From: Diaporthe sp. PMI_573
Taxonomy: Eukaryota; Ascomycota; Sordariomycetes; Diaporthales; Diaporthaceae
Length of the DNA: 64,000 bases
NCBI GenBank assembly: GCA_021399435.1
Contig: JAJTUP010000021.1
Location: forward strand, 806,001-870,000
Reading direction: 5' to 3'
The notes below the pieces were generated by a model. The model had not been told where the DNA came from and did not search any database. It saw only the letters and a list, made by a program, of their open reading frames with translations. The translations under genes and the position numbers were made by a program. This document shows, one piece after another, positions 35,018 through 47,967 of the stretch; position 1 is the stretch's first letter; each line of letters starts with the position of its first letter.

Positions 35018-36230
35018 GGATTCCGCGTTGCGCGTCTGTCCCTTGGTGATGTTCCAAAGGCCTTGAAAATACACGTTGTTCGAAATCGAGCCTGTCACGT
35101 CCATCTTGGAGAATCAATCTGAGGAGCTCCAATCCAGAAGCCCCTGATGAGGACTCCAAATATACTGTGCAAAACCCAAAGATATGGGATAACAAGAAAT
35201 TTACCAATGAAACGTATTGGCATAATTGCTGTTTTGTCTCGAGATCATCTGACAGGGTAACACGGATTACTGAACCGCTTTAAATTGGTCTTCTCCGGAG
35301 CTCCATCGGGGCTCGGCGTCCGGCGCCATAACCGATCGTAAATGTACCGAGTACTTTTGAGACTCGGTGCCAAAAGTGGATTTAGGTATAACGAGTAGAT
35401 GACGGGAATTTACTCAAGCATCTATAACAAAAGGGTTTGCATTTTGTTTTTACGACGCACTTTTACGTCGGGGCTTCCATGGCGACCTATGTCCGAGGAC
35501 ATTTACGCCTATTTTGTGTCCGGCGCCACGCGGCGCTCTCAAAGACAGCCCGCTTTCGCAGGAGTACAGTGTGGTGTGCCGCCAAGCCCTGGCATAGACG
35601 CTAAGAACCAAATGCCGATAACATTACAGATAAATACAGTGTCGGTCGGTGATCCTGGACTATCGTGAACGCCAATAAGGGAGGCCCTTATGGCGCCTGC
35701 CGCTGGTTGCCCAGCAGGAGAGATTATAACTTAATTATGCCACAACCACAAAAAGGAAGACAATGTGTCAAAAAAATAGCTCTGAAAGACAAAGGCCGAG
35801 CTGCTGAATAAGGGACCTGTGCTACACACTGTTGTCTAGGCTCAGTCACACGTAGACTCGTAATTTTTGTAACGTGAATCGGCGATATCAGTCAGTTGAA
35901 AACCTGTAGGTCCAAAGGAACGGTTTACTTGCACCTCGGGTATTTTCTAGTCTCTCAGGACCCTAGCCTGCTGGACAGAAAGGCAGGTTAGAATTAACTC
36001 GTAGCAATCTTTAGGACAATCACGAGTTTGTGCGTGGCCTCATCGTCAGGAAGAAAATACATGTACTTCAGGATTATTTGGAAAGCTCCTGATAGTCAGG
36101 GTGGGCAGGATTTTAGAAACGTATGGATTCATAAAGAGTGTCGGGAAAAAAATATGAGTTCAATCCAAGGCCCTTGAATACCGTATCTTTGAACATCAAC
36201 CACAATACCCTAGTCGAATACAACAACACA
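35018..36230. other. 1.2-kb intergenic spacer
   Basis: This lies between P450-3 and FMO2, both on the minus strand. It must carry the P450-3 promoter. No coding frame is credible. Confidence 0.5.
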
Positions 36231-37901
36231 CTATTTTAAAGTGTTGATGGTATTTTTGGCCTCGATCGCAGTGCTATGACCGTCCATCGGCTTAAAACCA
36301 CGGTTGAACACCGGACTCTGTTTGATTTTGTGCCAGTCGTGAAGCATATAGCCATTCTCAACCGAACAGGTGACCTCCTCTTGGCCACGCGCAATCATTT
36401 CGCATTCGAATCTCTGAATTACTTCTTGTAAGTTTTGCTCTGAATTGTTCCAAGCCTGCATTGCTTCTAGAAAATATGCAACATCGCGGATACAATGGTT
36501 GAGGCCTTGCCCGCGATCTGATGCCACACAGAGGCATTAGCTAGTCCGTATGTCAAGAAGTTTTTTCTTCTGCATGGGAACTAAGAGAAAATTGAAATGG
36601 ACTTGCAAGGTGGCATTGGATGTGCCGCATCGCCTATCAAGGTAAGGCGTCCTTGATGATTGTTCCATGCGTGCGGAATCCAATAGCTGATGTCAGCTTT
36701 GTGAACTTCTGTATCATCTGGCATCCACATGAACGCAGATCTCGCAGGATCTCCGAGTCCTTTCGCCTTCTCTTTGATCAGTGCAAGCCGCTCCTTGTAG
36801 GAGAGATTCTCATCCACCTGCCCTCTCCATGCCATAGCCATATGGAAAATCCACGATTCAGGGTGGTCTGGTCCGTCCGGCATCGATGAGACTGTGATTT
36901 GTAGATGGGTCAGTCCAGAAGAAACTCAAAATTCCAGGTTCGGGCGTATCAAGAAGTGAAGCTTACTTGACTGGAACGCATGGAACGACCTCTCGCTCAA
37001 AGCCAAGTAGCTTGTAGGGTACTGCTTTCGCACAAACAGGGCCTTTTCGGCATCATTGTAGCACACGGTCATGTTAGTGTGAAAAATCTGGAACTTCGTC
37101 GTCGCTGCATCTTCGGCGTTGCCGACAGCTATCTCGCGTAGCTTGGACCGGGGACCATCTGCCCCAATGACCATACTCCCGTGTACAGTTGTGCCGTCGG
37201 CGAAATGCGCGATTACTCCAACACTGTCTTCAGGGAAGACCACGTTGGTGAGACATTTCCCATACTGTTGCACTGCTGTTAGTCAAACTGTATTCGGAAG
37301 GTATTTGGACCGCGGTTGCGACAACGGCTGTGGAGTTATTGCTCCGGTCAGTTGGCTTACCTCGACGTTGATACCCTCTGCACTCAGTTTCCGCATCTTG
37401 CTGCGCGGTACTCGTAGCCCGTTCTCATAAGGAACCCCAGTAATGAGCTGGCCGCTCTCGCCATGTATAATTGGGTAGAGCCCGGAATGAATTCCTACAG
37501 TCGGGTTGCAGGCAATATCGGAGACCTTGGCAAAGATGCGGTGTGGTAAGATTTTCTGCAGCAGGGGGAGCGCCCAGTGTATTGCCATGGTCCACTCATT
37601 GCTGCGAGAGTTCATGAAACTATCTCTCTCAAAGATGCGATAATCAAGACCGGCCTACTCAGGTTGTATTAGACGTTAGCCAGCGCCCTCGTCTTTTACT
37701 GACGAGCAGGTGAGGCAAGCGTGGTTCCGGGAGCTTCTATCGGCTTTACCTGGGTTAAGGCGTGACATGTGAGGAGGCCGGTGATGCCTGTAACAAATCA
37801 AATCATCAGCAAGAGCCAAGTAAGACGAGTAGCACAGTTTACAGGCGAAAGGATTTACCGGCACCGACGACAATAACTGGCAAACTTTTGTCGATGGCCA
37901 T
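36231..37901 (-). CDS. FAD-dependent monooxygenase, salicylate-hydroxylase type (FMO2)
   Basis: Six exons, complement of 37859-37901, 37750-37787, 37361-37654, 36967-37264, 36607-36891 and 36231-36517; 414 aa, all phases agreeing. The FAD motif VIVVGAGITGLLTCHALTQ is split over the first two small exons. It is followed by the DG motif MVIGADGPRSKLRE and the GD motif LIGDAAHPMPPYRGQGLNH. The last block requires a GC-AG intron (donor GCAAGT at 36606): reading T|AT across it gives the conserved tyrosine. Members hydroxylate phenolic rings with NAD(P)H and are common tailoring enzymes of aromatic polyketides. It is head-to-head with OMT1 and shares its exon plan with FMO3 at 56721, including a 38-base second exon. 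Confidence 0.92.
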
Positions 37902-38354
37902 GATAATGGTGGATGTGGTTTCCCGATAGTGGAATCAATTACTTGTAAAAGAGAGGTCAGAATTTATCCAGCAGAGTGTGGCTGTTAGGTGCTTCAGAAG
38001 AAATATGTAGGATGCTTACTGGAATCCTGTGATCCCTGCAATCAAACGGTAGAGGCATTGGGACTCGGCCGCCGTGGGGGAAGTCCGGAGGTTGACTGCA
38101 TGACAAGCTCGGCTGCAGAGCTGCGAACTACGAGTGCGAAGGTTCATCAGTGGGCGATGTGACAAGCGCGAGAGACCCCGAGGGAATTCGGATCGAAATG
38201 GAGACCCGAAAGCTTTTCGAGGTCCATCTTTGTTTTCTCCGTTTTTCATCTTTCTCTTTGTCCCATCTAATCACGATTGAAGAATATCTGCATCTTCCTG
38301 CCATCACAAGGCTGGGCACAAAACCACCAAGGGTACACAGTCATCACAGCTAAC
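37902..38354. promoter_or_regulatory. Divergent promoter between FMO2 and OMT1
   Basis: These 453 bases separate two opposite start codons; both promoters must lie here. An in-frame ATG at 38295 or earlier for OMT1 is possible, but MPANTIQ at 38355 fits the family N-terminus better. No operator could be assigned. Confidence 0.5.
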
Positions 38355-39941
38355 ATGCCAGCAAACACCATTCAAACCTTGTTGAGCACCAGCGCCGAAC
38401 TTCATGAGCAAGTCACACAACTTTGTAACGAGCTCTCTGCCCTAACTCAAGTCACCACGCCACAGCCGCTAAACAAGCACAGCGGAGGACGAGAGGCCGC
38501 TGCAGAGCTCCATAGCTTATGGGAAGCACGGGATGGCGACGACCCGATGGAAAAGGCCAAGGCAAATATCATAGGTCTTGCAAAAAAGCTGGAAAGTCTC
38601 ACCCTTGGTCCTCAAGGGTTCATACACGAGCTCGTCTCCGTCAATTGGGAGCATGGTGCTTTATATGTTGCGCTTGAACACGGTGTGCTTGATGCGATTC
38701 CAAGAGATGGCAGCACCAGAAACCTCCAAGAAATCGCTGCACTAACAGGCCTGCATCCTAATAAGCTGCTACCTTTATGTCGCCTGCTCGCCTGCTCAGG
38801 TATCATATCTGAGGCTGAACCTGAGAGCTATGGCCATACATTTATTTCCACTGCACTGTCTGTAAACAAGGGCTTCAGCTCTTGGGTAGGATTCCAGTAA
38901 GCCATCCAAAGCACGAGAACGTCCTGATGTATCACATTCTTCCCATTTGAACTCGTACCAGGGTCCAGGCCTTCAATTGGATGTTAGCTAATTTCATCCA
39001 CCCAGGCTGTATGAGACCCGGCTTGCAAGCGCCAATTTGGCAGACTGGTTGAAGCAACCCTGCGAATTCTTTGTAGGCCCTGCCGCATTCGATCTTGCGT
39101 GAGTGCCTCCATATATTTAGCAATTTCATCGCCAAGAGATGTTTCTTTCTTCTCCTGTGGAGGTTAACACATTTCAATACTTAGCTTCGGGTTGCCGATG
39201 CATGAGTACCACACCATCAACCATGAGAAAGGCAAGCGATTTTTCAAGGCTATGAACAGTGTCGCACAAGACGGTTAGTTCCGACTGTTGCAAGGGATGC
39301 TGTAATTAGTGACTAATTTGAGAGAAGGTCTCGACGCCGGGAATGACATGGTGTTTGAGTGGTTGAAGTCCCAATCCGAACTCATGACACATCCAAGAAC
39401 TACAGTCGTAGTGGTGGCTGGAAAAAGCATCGGTGCCTTCGCTGAGCGAATGGCGGCATTATTTTACGAAATCAATTTTGAGCTTCGAGATACAGTTCCA
39501 GACGAGGTCAACACGCCTGGCAACCATCTCCGCCGGTTATTTCTGCTTTATGGCGTGTTATGGATTTTGGACGATGAAAGATGCGTTGCTCTGCTGCGGA
39601 AATTTGTCCCACTGCTGTTGCATCCATCACGGCCAATTCTGCTGGTCTGTGACTTGGTCTCGCCCAAGAAAGGCCAGTACGGGCCACATATTGAATTGGC
39701 GTTTCGCAGACGGGATGTGACACTTATGACCATGCACAATGCGCAGCAGCGTACAGCGAAGCAATGGCTAGAGCTGATGGAGAAAGTTGACCAACGTTTC
39801 AAGGTAAGCTCCGACTCTGCCATCACCAAGTGATTACGTTTTGGCCGGACATGCTTTTGCGACTGACCTTGGAATCAGATCAAATACAACGAAAGGTATA
39901 AATCACATAGTTGTCGTGGAATGTGGGAAATCCAAATATGA
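38355..39941 (+). CDS. O-methyltransferase-like protein with degenerate active site (OMT1)
   Basis: Five exons, 38355-38896, 39006-39098, 39185-39273, 39328-39803 and 39879-39941, give 420 aa with agreeing phases. The N-terminal dimerisation/winged-helix half is well preserved (ALEHGVLDAIP, LQEIAALTGL, LYETRLASANLADWL). The SAM-binding loop, normally DVGGGxG, reads VVVVAGKSIGAF (about residue 267). The segment that should contain the motif R-x-I-x-H-D-W with the catalytic histidine reads LLYGVLWILDDERC and is shortened by roughly 20 residues. The C-terminus returns to family pattern (QQRTAKQWLELMEKVD). It may be a structural or regulatory pseudoenzyme, an enzyme with another reaction, or an early decay product; no frameshift or stop is present. 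It lies just upstream of the non-reducing PKS on the same strand. Confidence 0.88.
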
Positions 39942-40815
39942 GAGCGCATTGTTTTCTTCAGGGGATAGAGTAACTTACAATGACCCAGAAAACGCTCACC
40001 CAGAATACAAGTGTCAGATGAAATTCGGACTACAATTTGCCCCCTTCTAGCTATATTTTGCTAGATTTCCTCATACATCTATGCCTAGTGAAGTGAATAC
40101 ACAGCATTGCACACAAACTGGTCCCATACTTTTCATGTGGTCTCTCCTGACAACGGCATTTCTTTTACGTAGCAGCCATTGTGGTTTCTGATCAGCATGA
40201 TAAGATTCACGATCCTTTAGATCCCTCCTCTGGTTATTTTGGATGCTGCACTTCAATCCGAACACACAAACAACAAGCGGCGCTGTAAGTTCACCCAAAG
40301 ATTTCGGCCCACGGCCACCGGGGAAGAACACAGGATATATGGCCGAGGGGCAGAAAACCGTGACAAAATATTGATTGGCACTCGAGACATGGATATCGGT
40401 CGATTATCTGTTCCCTGACTCGAGCTGAATTCTCTTCGGGGCCCGAAGTGCGGACCATCCTGTAGCACCATAGCATACGGGCTGCGTGGTCCCGTATGGA
40501 CGCGGCATAAGGCTCATCCCAAGGGCCGAGTCGGAAACAAAGCACGCCTTACAATCCCATTAGCATCTTATCCATCCATATGGCTAGAGTTTTACGGAGT
40601 TTCATCACATTGAGCAAGGACACTATGAGATCTCTGGTGAAGACAAAGCTCAGCGTGTGTTGTGGGTCACGACTGCAAGTACTGGATATTTAATATGTAT
40701 AGCTTGATTTCGTTGCCGCCAAATGCAAGTCCAAACTTAGACCTTCATTCCCACGTCAGAGGCAGCAAAAGTCTGTGACGCCAACGATTTTTAGTCGATC
40801 CGGATTTCATTCAAC
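39942..40815. promoter_or_regulatory. Promoter region of the non-reducing PKS
   Basis: About 0.87 kb between OMT1 and the PKS start. The open frames on the minus strand lack any family motif. An AT-rich TATTTAATATG lies about 125 bases before the PKS ATG and could act as a TATA element. Confidence 0.5.
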
Positions 40816-43800
40816 ATGCCTTCGATAATTGCTTCAGCTGGATCATTAACCGAGGACAGACAGTCTCATGAGAACTATCAACTGATACTACTGGGTGATC
40901 TAACAATAAATGGATTCTATGAGGATCTACGTCTTCTTTTGCACGTGAAGACTGATGCACTACTGGTGTCATTCTTTGAGCGAACTGGCTTTGCCCTCAG
41001 ACAGGCCATTGGCGCCCTCCCAGCTCGACAGCAGGATTTATTTCCTCGTTTCACTACCCTTATCGATCTCGTTACCAAGGTCGGGGAGACCAACGGAACT
41101 CATATACTGAGGTTCTGTCTCCTGAGTGTTCACCACATTGCGCAATTCATTGTGTGAGTAGAAGCCCTCCCACGCCTGGCAACATCCGTATTTTCATGAC
41201 ACCCAAGGCGTCAGTGACTACGAGACCATTTATATAATCTTAATACTGACCAGAACAGACGGTATGGAAGAGGAGGCGAACCATACCCGTCAGCACGGAC
41301 GACATGTGTTGTCGGCCCTTGCGCAGGTGGCTTCGCTGCGGCAGCCATCTGCAGCTCGCAAACACTAACAGAGCTGATTCCAGCGGCCGTTGAGGCAGTT
41401 CTTGCTTCGTTCAGAACAGCTTTACATTCATACATGGTTGGCATGGACCTATCATCTCCTCATGCTGTGTCAAGTAATAAAGCATGGTCCGCCGCTGTCA
41501 GCCCCAGGGGCCAGGACGAAGTCAGGGAACTCCTTCGGAAATATGACGACAAGAAGCTACACATCAGTGCTACTATGCCGAACAGGAGAGTTACTGTGAG
41601 CGGACCGCCTCAAATACTGGACGACTTCCTCCAACGGCATCAGGCTTACCTCAGATATCGATACCTGGACATATTTTCGCCATTTCATGCTGCTCATCTC
41701 TTTGATGTATCCGTCCCAGAACAAATTGTGGGCCACATTGGCAATGGCGTGGTGGTGGATAGAGTCCCCGACGCGAGCCTGCTTTCTGGTTCTACAGGGA
41801 GGGTCTCAAATGCCCCCAACTTCAAAGCACTCCTCCAAGATACCGTGGCAGATGTCTTGCGTGAGCCAGTCCAGTGGAACTCAATCCTTTCGGCAGTACA
41901 GGAATTCTGGACCCATCACTCTACGGACCAATGCACCATAATTCCTTTTTCAAGCAACTCCGCGCCGATGATCTCTGAGGAGATTGGCAAGGCAGGCCCG
42001 GCTCAAGTCTCTGTGGAGGACGTCGCAGGTGACATTAAGCGAAGTCTCCGTGCCGACAACCCAACAAATATTTCGACCGGAAGACTCGTGGACTCGAAGA
42101 TAGCGATAGTTGGCTTTTCTGGCCGGTTCCCATCAGCGGATTCGAACGAGGCATTTTGGGATCTTTTGCGGGCCGGCCGCGACGTTCATCGGGAAATTCC
42201 CCCAGATCGTTTCGATTGGAAATCACACTACGATGCTACCGGGAAAACGAAGAATACAAGCCGAATAAAGTACGGTTGTTTCATTGACGAGCCTGGAAAC
42301 TTTGATGCGCGTTTCTTCAATATGTCACCTCGTGAGGCAGAGAACACAGATCCCGCGCAGAGACTCGCTATAACAACCACGTACGAAGCGATGGAAATGG
42401 CCGGCATGGTGCGCAACCGGACTCCTAGTACACAGCAAGACCGCGTTGGTGTTTTTTTCGGCACGACGAGTGATGGTATGTACAAACATCTTCCTAGTTA
42501 TCCTTCGCTCCATCTCCGGAAAATAGTTCCCCTAATTGACTTCATTATCACGTACGATCTAACATGAACAAGATTGGCGCGAAGTGAATAGCGGCCAGGA
42601 CGTGGATACGTATTTTATACCCGGTGGAAATCGAGCTTTTGTCCCTGGTCGAATTAGGTCAGTACCTACCAGCCATGATGTCCGCCCCATGCCTGACTGA
42701 AGTGGGTCAGTTACTTCTTTCGCTTCTCTGGACCAAGTATCAGCATGGACACGGCCTGTTCCTCGAGTTTTGCCGCCATTCAAACCGCATGCACTTATCT
42801 CTGGCGGGGAGAATGTGATACTGCAATAGCAGGTGGAACCAACGTCCTCACTAATCCGGACAACTTCGCTGGCTTGGACCGCGGGCACTTCTTATCCACC
42901 ACAGGTGTGTTATATGTACCCATCTATTTGTTTAAGCCACTGGAAACGTTCCAGGGCTGATGTGTGTAACTATGACAGGCAATTGTAATGCTTTCGATGA
43001 CGGTGCTAATGGGTACTGTCGAGCCGATGCCATTGGGTCTGTCATATTAAAGCGCTTGGAAGACGCAGAAGCCGACTGTGATCCTATTTTCGGTGTGATT
43101 GTTGGCTCGACCACCAACCATTGCGGTCAGACGGACAGCATTACCAGGCCGCACGAGGGTGACCAGTCCAGCGTCTTCAGACGGATAATGCGGTATACCA
43201 ATTATGATCCACTGGATGTTGGCTACATTGAAATGCACGTAAGTGTCACTCTCGACAGACTGGTGTTATTGTTCTCTGGGCCTATACAAGCTTTAAGCTT
43301 TTCCGTGTTTTCTTTTAAGAGGCTGGACCTTTTTGCTGATGTGTAAACTTCCCAGGGGACCGGTACCCAAGCAGGAGATGCAACTGAGATGAGGTCAGTC
43401 CTCTCAGTCTTCGCGTCTGACTACAGGCGAACTTCTCAGGAAGTGGCCCGTCCATTGTATCTTGGGTCTGCTAAAGCCAATATTGGACATGCCGAATCGG
43501 CTTCTGGTGTGTCATCGCTCATAAAAGTCCTGATGATGATGAAGCGGAATGAGATCCCGCCCCACTGTGGCATCAAAACTCGCATCAATCACAATTACCC
43601 TAGTGACCTGTCCGGAAGAGGGGTCAATATCGCATCGCAACCGACGCCGTGGCGACGTGAGGACACTTCTTCAGGAAAGCGAGCTTGCTTTCTCAACAAT
43701 TTCAGTGCCGCCGGCGGGAACACAGCCGTGCTTCTGGAAGATGCTCCAGCACCAAGACCGCAACAGAGCAACACAGAAGTCGTGGATCGCCGCCCAATTC

Positions 43801-46800
43801 ATCTAATCAGTTGCACAGGCAGGTCTGCGAAGTCACTAATTGACAATACCAGGGCTCTTGTCTCGTGGCTGCAGAGCACGATGGCCTCGAGTTCAGACCT
43901 TGCCGCGCTCTCATATACAACCACCGCCAGGAGGATGCACCACAACTACCGCACTATTGTATCGGGCTCATCTGTTGACTCGATAGTGAGTGCTCTCAAA
44001 TCCCGACTGGAACAATCAGAAGCGGCTCAGCCAAAACCGGTACCGGCTCACACACCTAAACTGGTCTTCACCTTCACTGGCCAGGGCGGTATCTACAACT
44101 CGATGGGCAAGACCCTATTCGATTGCAACAGAAGATTTAGGGATAGCGTATCACGGTTCGACCATCTAGCTCAGGTACATGGTTTCCCCTCTTTCATCGG
44201 TATAATCGATGGATCTCACAGTGGCAATGTGGAAGAAGCCAGTCCTGTGGTCCAACAACTCGGCATGGCCTGCTTACAAATGGCGCTGACGGAGCTGCTG
44301 ACAAGCTGGGGTGTGAAGCCATCCGCAGTGATTGGGCACAGCTTGGGCGAGTATGCTGCAATACACGCAGCGGGTGTGCTCTCTGCCTCCGACGTCATCT
44401 ACCTGGTTGGCACTCGCGCAACTCTGCTCGAGAAGCATTGTCAACAAGGGACCCATGCTATGCTCGCAGTGAGAGCCCCGATGAACGTTGTCAATGGCCT
44501 CCTGTCACATTCTGGGTGCGGCTGTGAGCTTGCTTGCCTCAACCAGCCGACGGGCCAGGTCATTGCAGGGCCACTCGACAAAATCTCGGATCTCGAGGTT
44601 CGGGCCAGGGCAATGAGTATCGAGACGCGCAGGCTAAACGTCCCTTATGCATTTCATTCGCCTCAGGTCGAACCGATCTTGGACGAATATCTGAAGCTAT
44701 CATCACAACGCGTTGTTTACCGCCCACCTGAAGTTCCTGTGCTCTCGGCCTTAATGGCTCGAACGGTCTCTGCCGGAGAGCAGGATCAAATCGACGGCAA
44801 ATACCTCACACGAGCCTGCAGGAACCCGGTTGTCTTCTTCGCAGCGCTAGAGGCAGCTATGAGAGCTGGCGTGGTGGATGAGAAGACCAGTGAGTACAAA
44901 TTTCATTTTCACCTCGTCTTTTCAGTCTGCTTTGGAGATTGTGAGTTAGTGGGAAGACGTTTGATGAGAGTGCAAGCAGCGATATTAGTATTAGCATATT
45001 TACTAACTCGGGCAAACCTTGGAGTCTGGCTGGAAATCGGGTCGAACCCAGCTTGCGGGGGTATGGTCAAAGGAACACTAGGTTCCGATACAATAACCCT
45101 TGCCACTCTGAGGAAATGCCCGGATGGTTTCGGCCCGTTGGCCACGACGCTCGAAGCCCTCTACTTATCGGGAGTAGAAATCGATTGGAATGAGTATCAT
45201 CGAGACTACCCGAACTCGCATCACGTCCTTGAGCTACCGCGATATTGCTGGGACTTGAAAAGATACTGGATCGATTACCGGAACGATTTTTGTCTCTTGA
45301 AGGGGGAGAAGCCGGATGACCCGAGCCGCTCGTCCACTTTCTCTTCCAAGCAGATCCTTCAATTCAAGTATCTATCACCGGCGGTCCAGAAGGTCATCGA
45401 GGAAACACACGGCACTGAAAAGTCGACCGTCATCACTGAATCAGACATATTTGACGCAAGGCTTCTGCCGGTGCTGCAAGGCCATCTCGTCAACGGGGCC
45501 GCCCTATGTCCTTCCGTAAGCAAGCATACCTTGTGCTCTTTATCAAAAATCTGTATCGAGGTACTGAACGAGTCGTATAGTCACTTTATGCTGATATCGC
45601 TCTCACCATCGCACATTTCATGGTGACCGGAGCTGGGCACGCTATCGAGTCCACTGGATTCGATGTATCAAGCATGAGAGTCGAAGCACCTCTTATTGCC
45701 CTTCCCGGCGAAAAGACTCATGCTTTCCGTGTCAACGCTGAAGCAGACTGGAGGTTGAACCAAATCAAAATGTCCCTCGGGAGCGTAAACGAGGCGGGAA
45801 AGGTCATCAGGCGACACGCGACTTTTGTGGTTCTTCTGACCTCTAAGCAGACATGGACGCAGGAATGGAAGCGCCTGACCCATCTTGTCCAAGGTCGAGT
45901 AGATTCGCTCGCTATGGGTGTGGCTTCAGGTAGCTGCCACCACATCAAACGGGGCATGGCATACAAACTTTTCAGCGCGCTTGTGGACTACGGGAAAGAA
46001 TACCAGGGAATGAAGGATGTCATCATAGACAGCGACCAACTCGAAGCGGTATCCAGAGTCGAATTCCAGGTCGGCTCGGAGGGCTTCCATGTGAACCCTC
46101 ACTGGATTGACAGCCTGGGCCATATCGCCGGCTTCATTATGAACGCCAGTGACACATTAGCCAGCAAGTCGACCGTCTTCGTCAATCACGGCTGGGATCA
46201 TATGCGAATCTCGGAACCGCTGGAAGCCGGTACCACATACCGAGCCTACAACCGCATGCAACTTATACAAAAGAGCTTGTATGCGGGTGACACATATATC
46301 TTCAACTGTGGGCGGCTCATAGCCGTGTTTGAAGGTGTAACGGTACGTCTTGAGATTCCTGTTAAGTCAGCCCTATCTTGATCTACGGTGAAAGTTGACA
46401 CGAGTGCCAATCTCAGTTTCAAGGCGTAGCACGCCAAACATTGGACCATTTCTTGCCGAGCCAGAACCCAGGAAAGACGCCGATTCTCAGGATCAGCCCT
46501 CAGGCGACAAACATCTCAGCCGAGGCAGCGAAGCGAATAACTGGGACCTCGAGATCACGCATGGACAACCTTGACCCAATTGAGGAACAGCTTGCTGACA
46601 AAAACGATAATTCGACCGGCGAAAATCGTGATATCTTACCAGGACAGTTCAAACAGCCCTCGTCCTCATCCCGAGTAATGCACCGAATTCTCGCCATCAT
46701 TGGCGAGGAAGTTGGCATCCCGCCGGCGGAGCTCACTGCCGACACTGAGCTTTCCGAAGTCGGCATTGACTCTCTACTCTCTTTGACAATGACTTCACGA

Positions 46801-47967
46801 TTCCAGGAAGAGCTCGGCCTGGACTTCTCTTCCTCGATATTCGTTGAAAATCCCACGATAGGAGCTCTCCAACGTTTAATTCTGGGCGAGAGAGCCAATG
46901 AGTTTAACACCAGCCCATCAGCCCAGTCGCAAAAAGATGATTCTTTGATCGAGGTTGACGCTTCTTCATCTGAAGACACCCAATCCGATGCAGATAGCGC
47001 GACCGATAGTGCCAGTTCGCATACACCCCCTCTCAGTGTTGCAACAACTCCTGGCGTGCCCACTAAATGGAACATGGACCTTAACTCCCACAATCCCACA
47101 CCCGCAAATGGCTCACATGAATTGGTCAATCTGCCCCCACACGCAACTTCTAACCTCCTTTCCTCTCCAGGTGCCGTCGCTAGAGCCAAACATCTCTTGT
47201 TTCTCTACCCCGACGGCTCTGGCTCTGCTGCCTCCTACGCAAACTTGGCTTCCTGCGTGGGGAGTGATACCGCAGTCTATGGGCTTAATTGTCCCTGGCG
47301 AAAGGACGCTGAGGACATGACACGGCTCGGTGTGGACATGGACTTGATGGCTGGCAAATTCCTCGCCGAGACTACGCGCATCATTCGCAACAACCCTGGC
47401 ATCCCTTTCAGCCTTGGCGGCTGGTCAGCTGGGGGAATAATTGCGTGTGAAGTGGCCAGACAACTACAACAGATTCAAGACTGTCCTCGACCAGAAAAGC
47501 TCATCCTCATGGATTCACCAAATCCAATTGGGCTGCAGAATCCCCCCCAGAGACTTTATGACTTCTTTGACTCGATTGGTGTTTTCGGCTCCAGCCCTGG
47601 GAAAATGCCAGCTTGGCTCCGCCAGCACTTCAGTGCTTTCATCCGAGTCCTCGATGAGTACAAGCCACGGCAATTGCTGCATGCGCCACCAACACTTATC
47701 ATATATGCTCGTGACGGAGTTTGTAAGGATCCCGACGGTCCAAAGATCGAGATTCACCCTGATGATCCGCGCGAGATGCGGTGGCTTCTGGCCAACCGGA
47801 CCGACTTCACTGGTGATGGCTGGGCCACTTTGCTCGGCAGAGACAATCTCCAAATCAAAATCATCGATGATGTAAATCACTTCAGTATGATGGATCCAGG
47901 CTGCAAGAGCATGGAAATTGGGCGTGTTACAACGAGGTTTCTGTCAGGGGACATTGATTCGTTATGA
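40816..47967 (+). CDS. Non-reducing polyketide synthase (SAT-KS-MAT-PT-ACP-TE)
   Basis: Nine exons, 40816-41153, 41259-42475, 42573-42657, 42711-42904, 42979-43238, 43356-44889, 45025-45515, 45581-46342 and 46417-47967, give about 2143 aa; all phases agree. The SAT domain (about 1-370) has the nucleophile motif VVGPCAGG and SPFHAAHLF with the likely catalytic histidine. The KS (about 390-820) has [21 protein letters not shown] and [12 protein letters not shown]. The MAT (about 930-1240) has [11 protein letters not shown]. The PT (about 1325-1630) has [12 protein letters not shown] and [11 protein letters not shown], giving the His and Asp of its cyclising dyad. One ACP (about 1715-1790) has GIDSLLSL. 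The TE (about 1885-2143) has SLGGWSAGG and DVNHFSMM. The enzyme makes an unreduced, regiospecifically cyclised aromatic polyketide, released by the TE by Claisen cyclisation, lactonisation or hydrolysis. Whether the starter is acetyl or a chain from the reducing PKS is open. Confidence 0.97.

Noticed and set aside
46500..47189. 229-codon antisense frame in the PKS ACP/TE region
   Set aside because: Shadow of the serine-rich ACP-TE linker; the sense strand has clear ACP and TE motifs.
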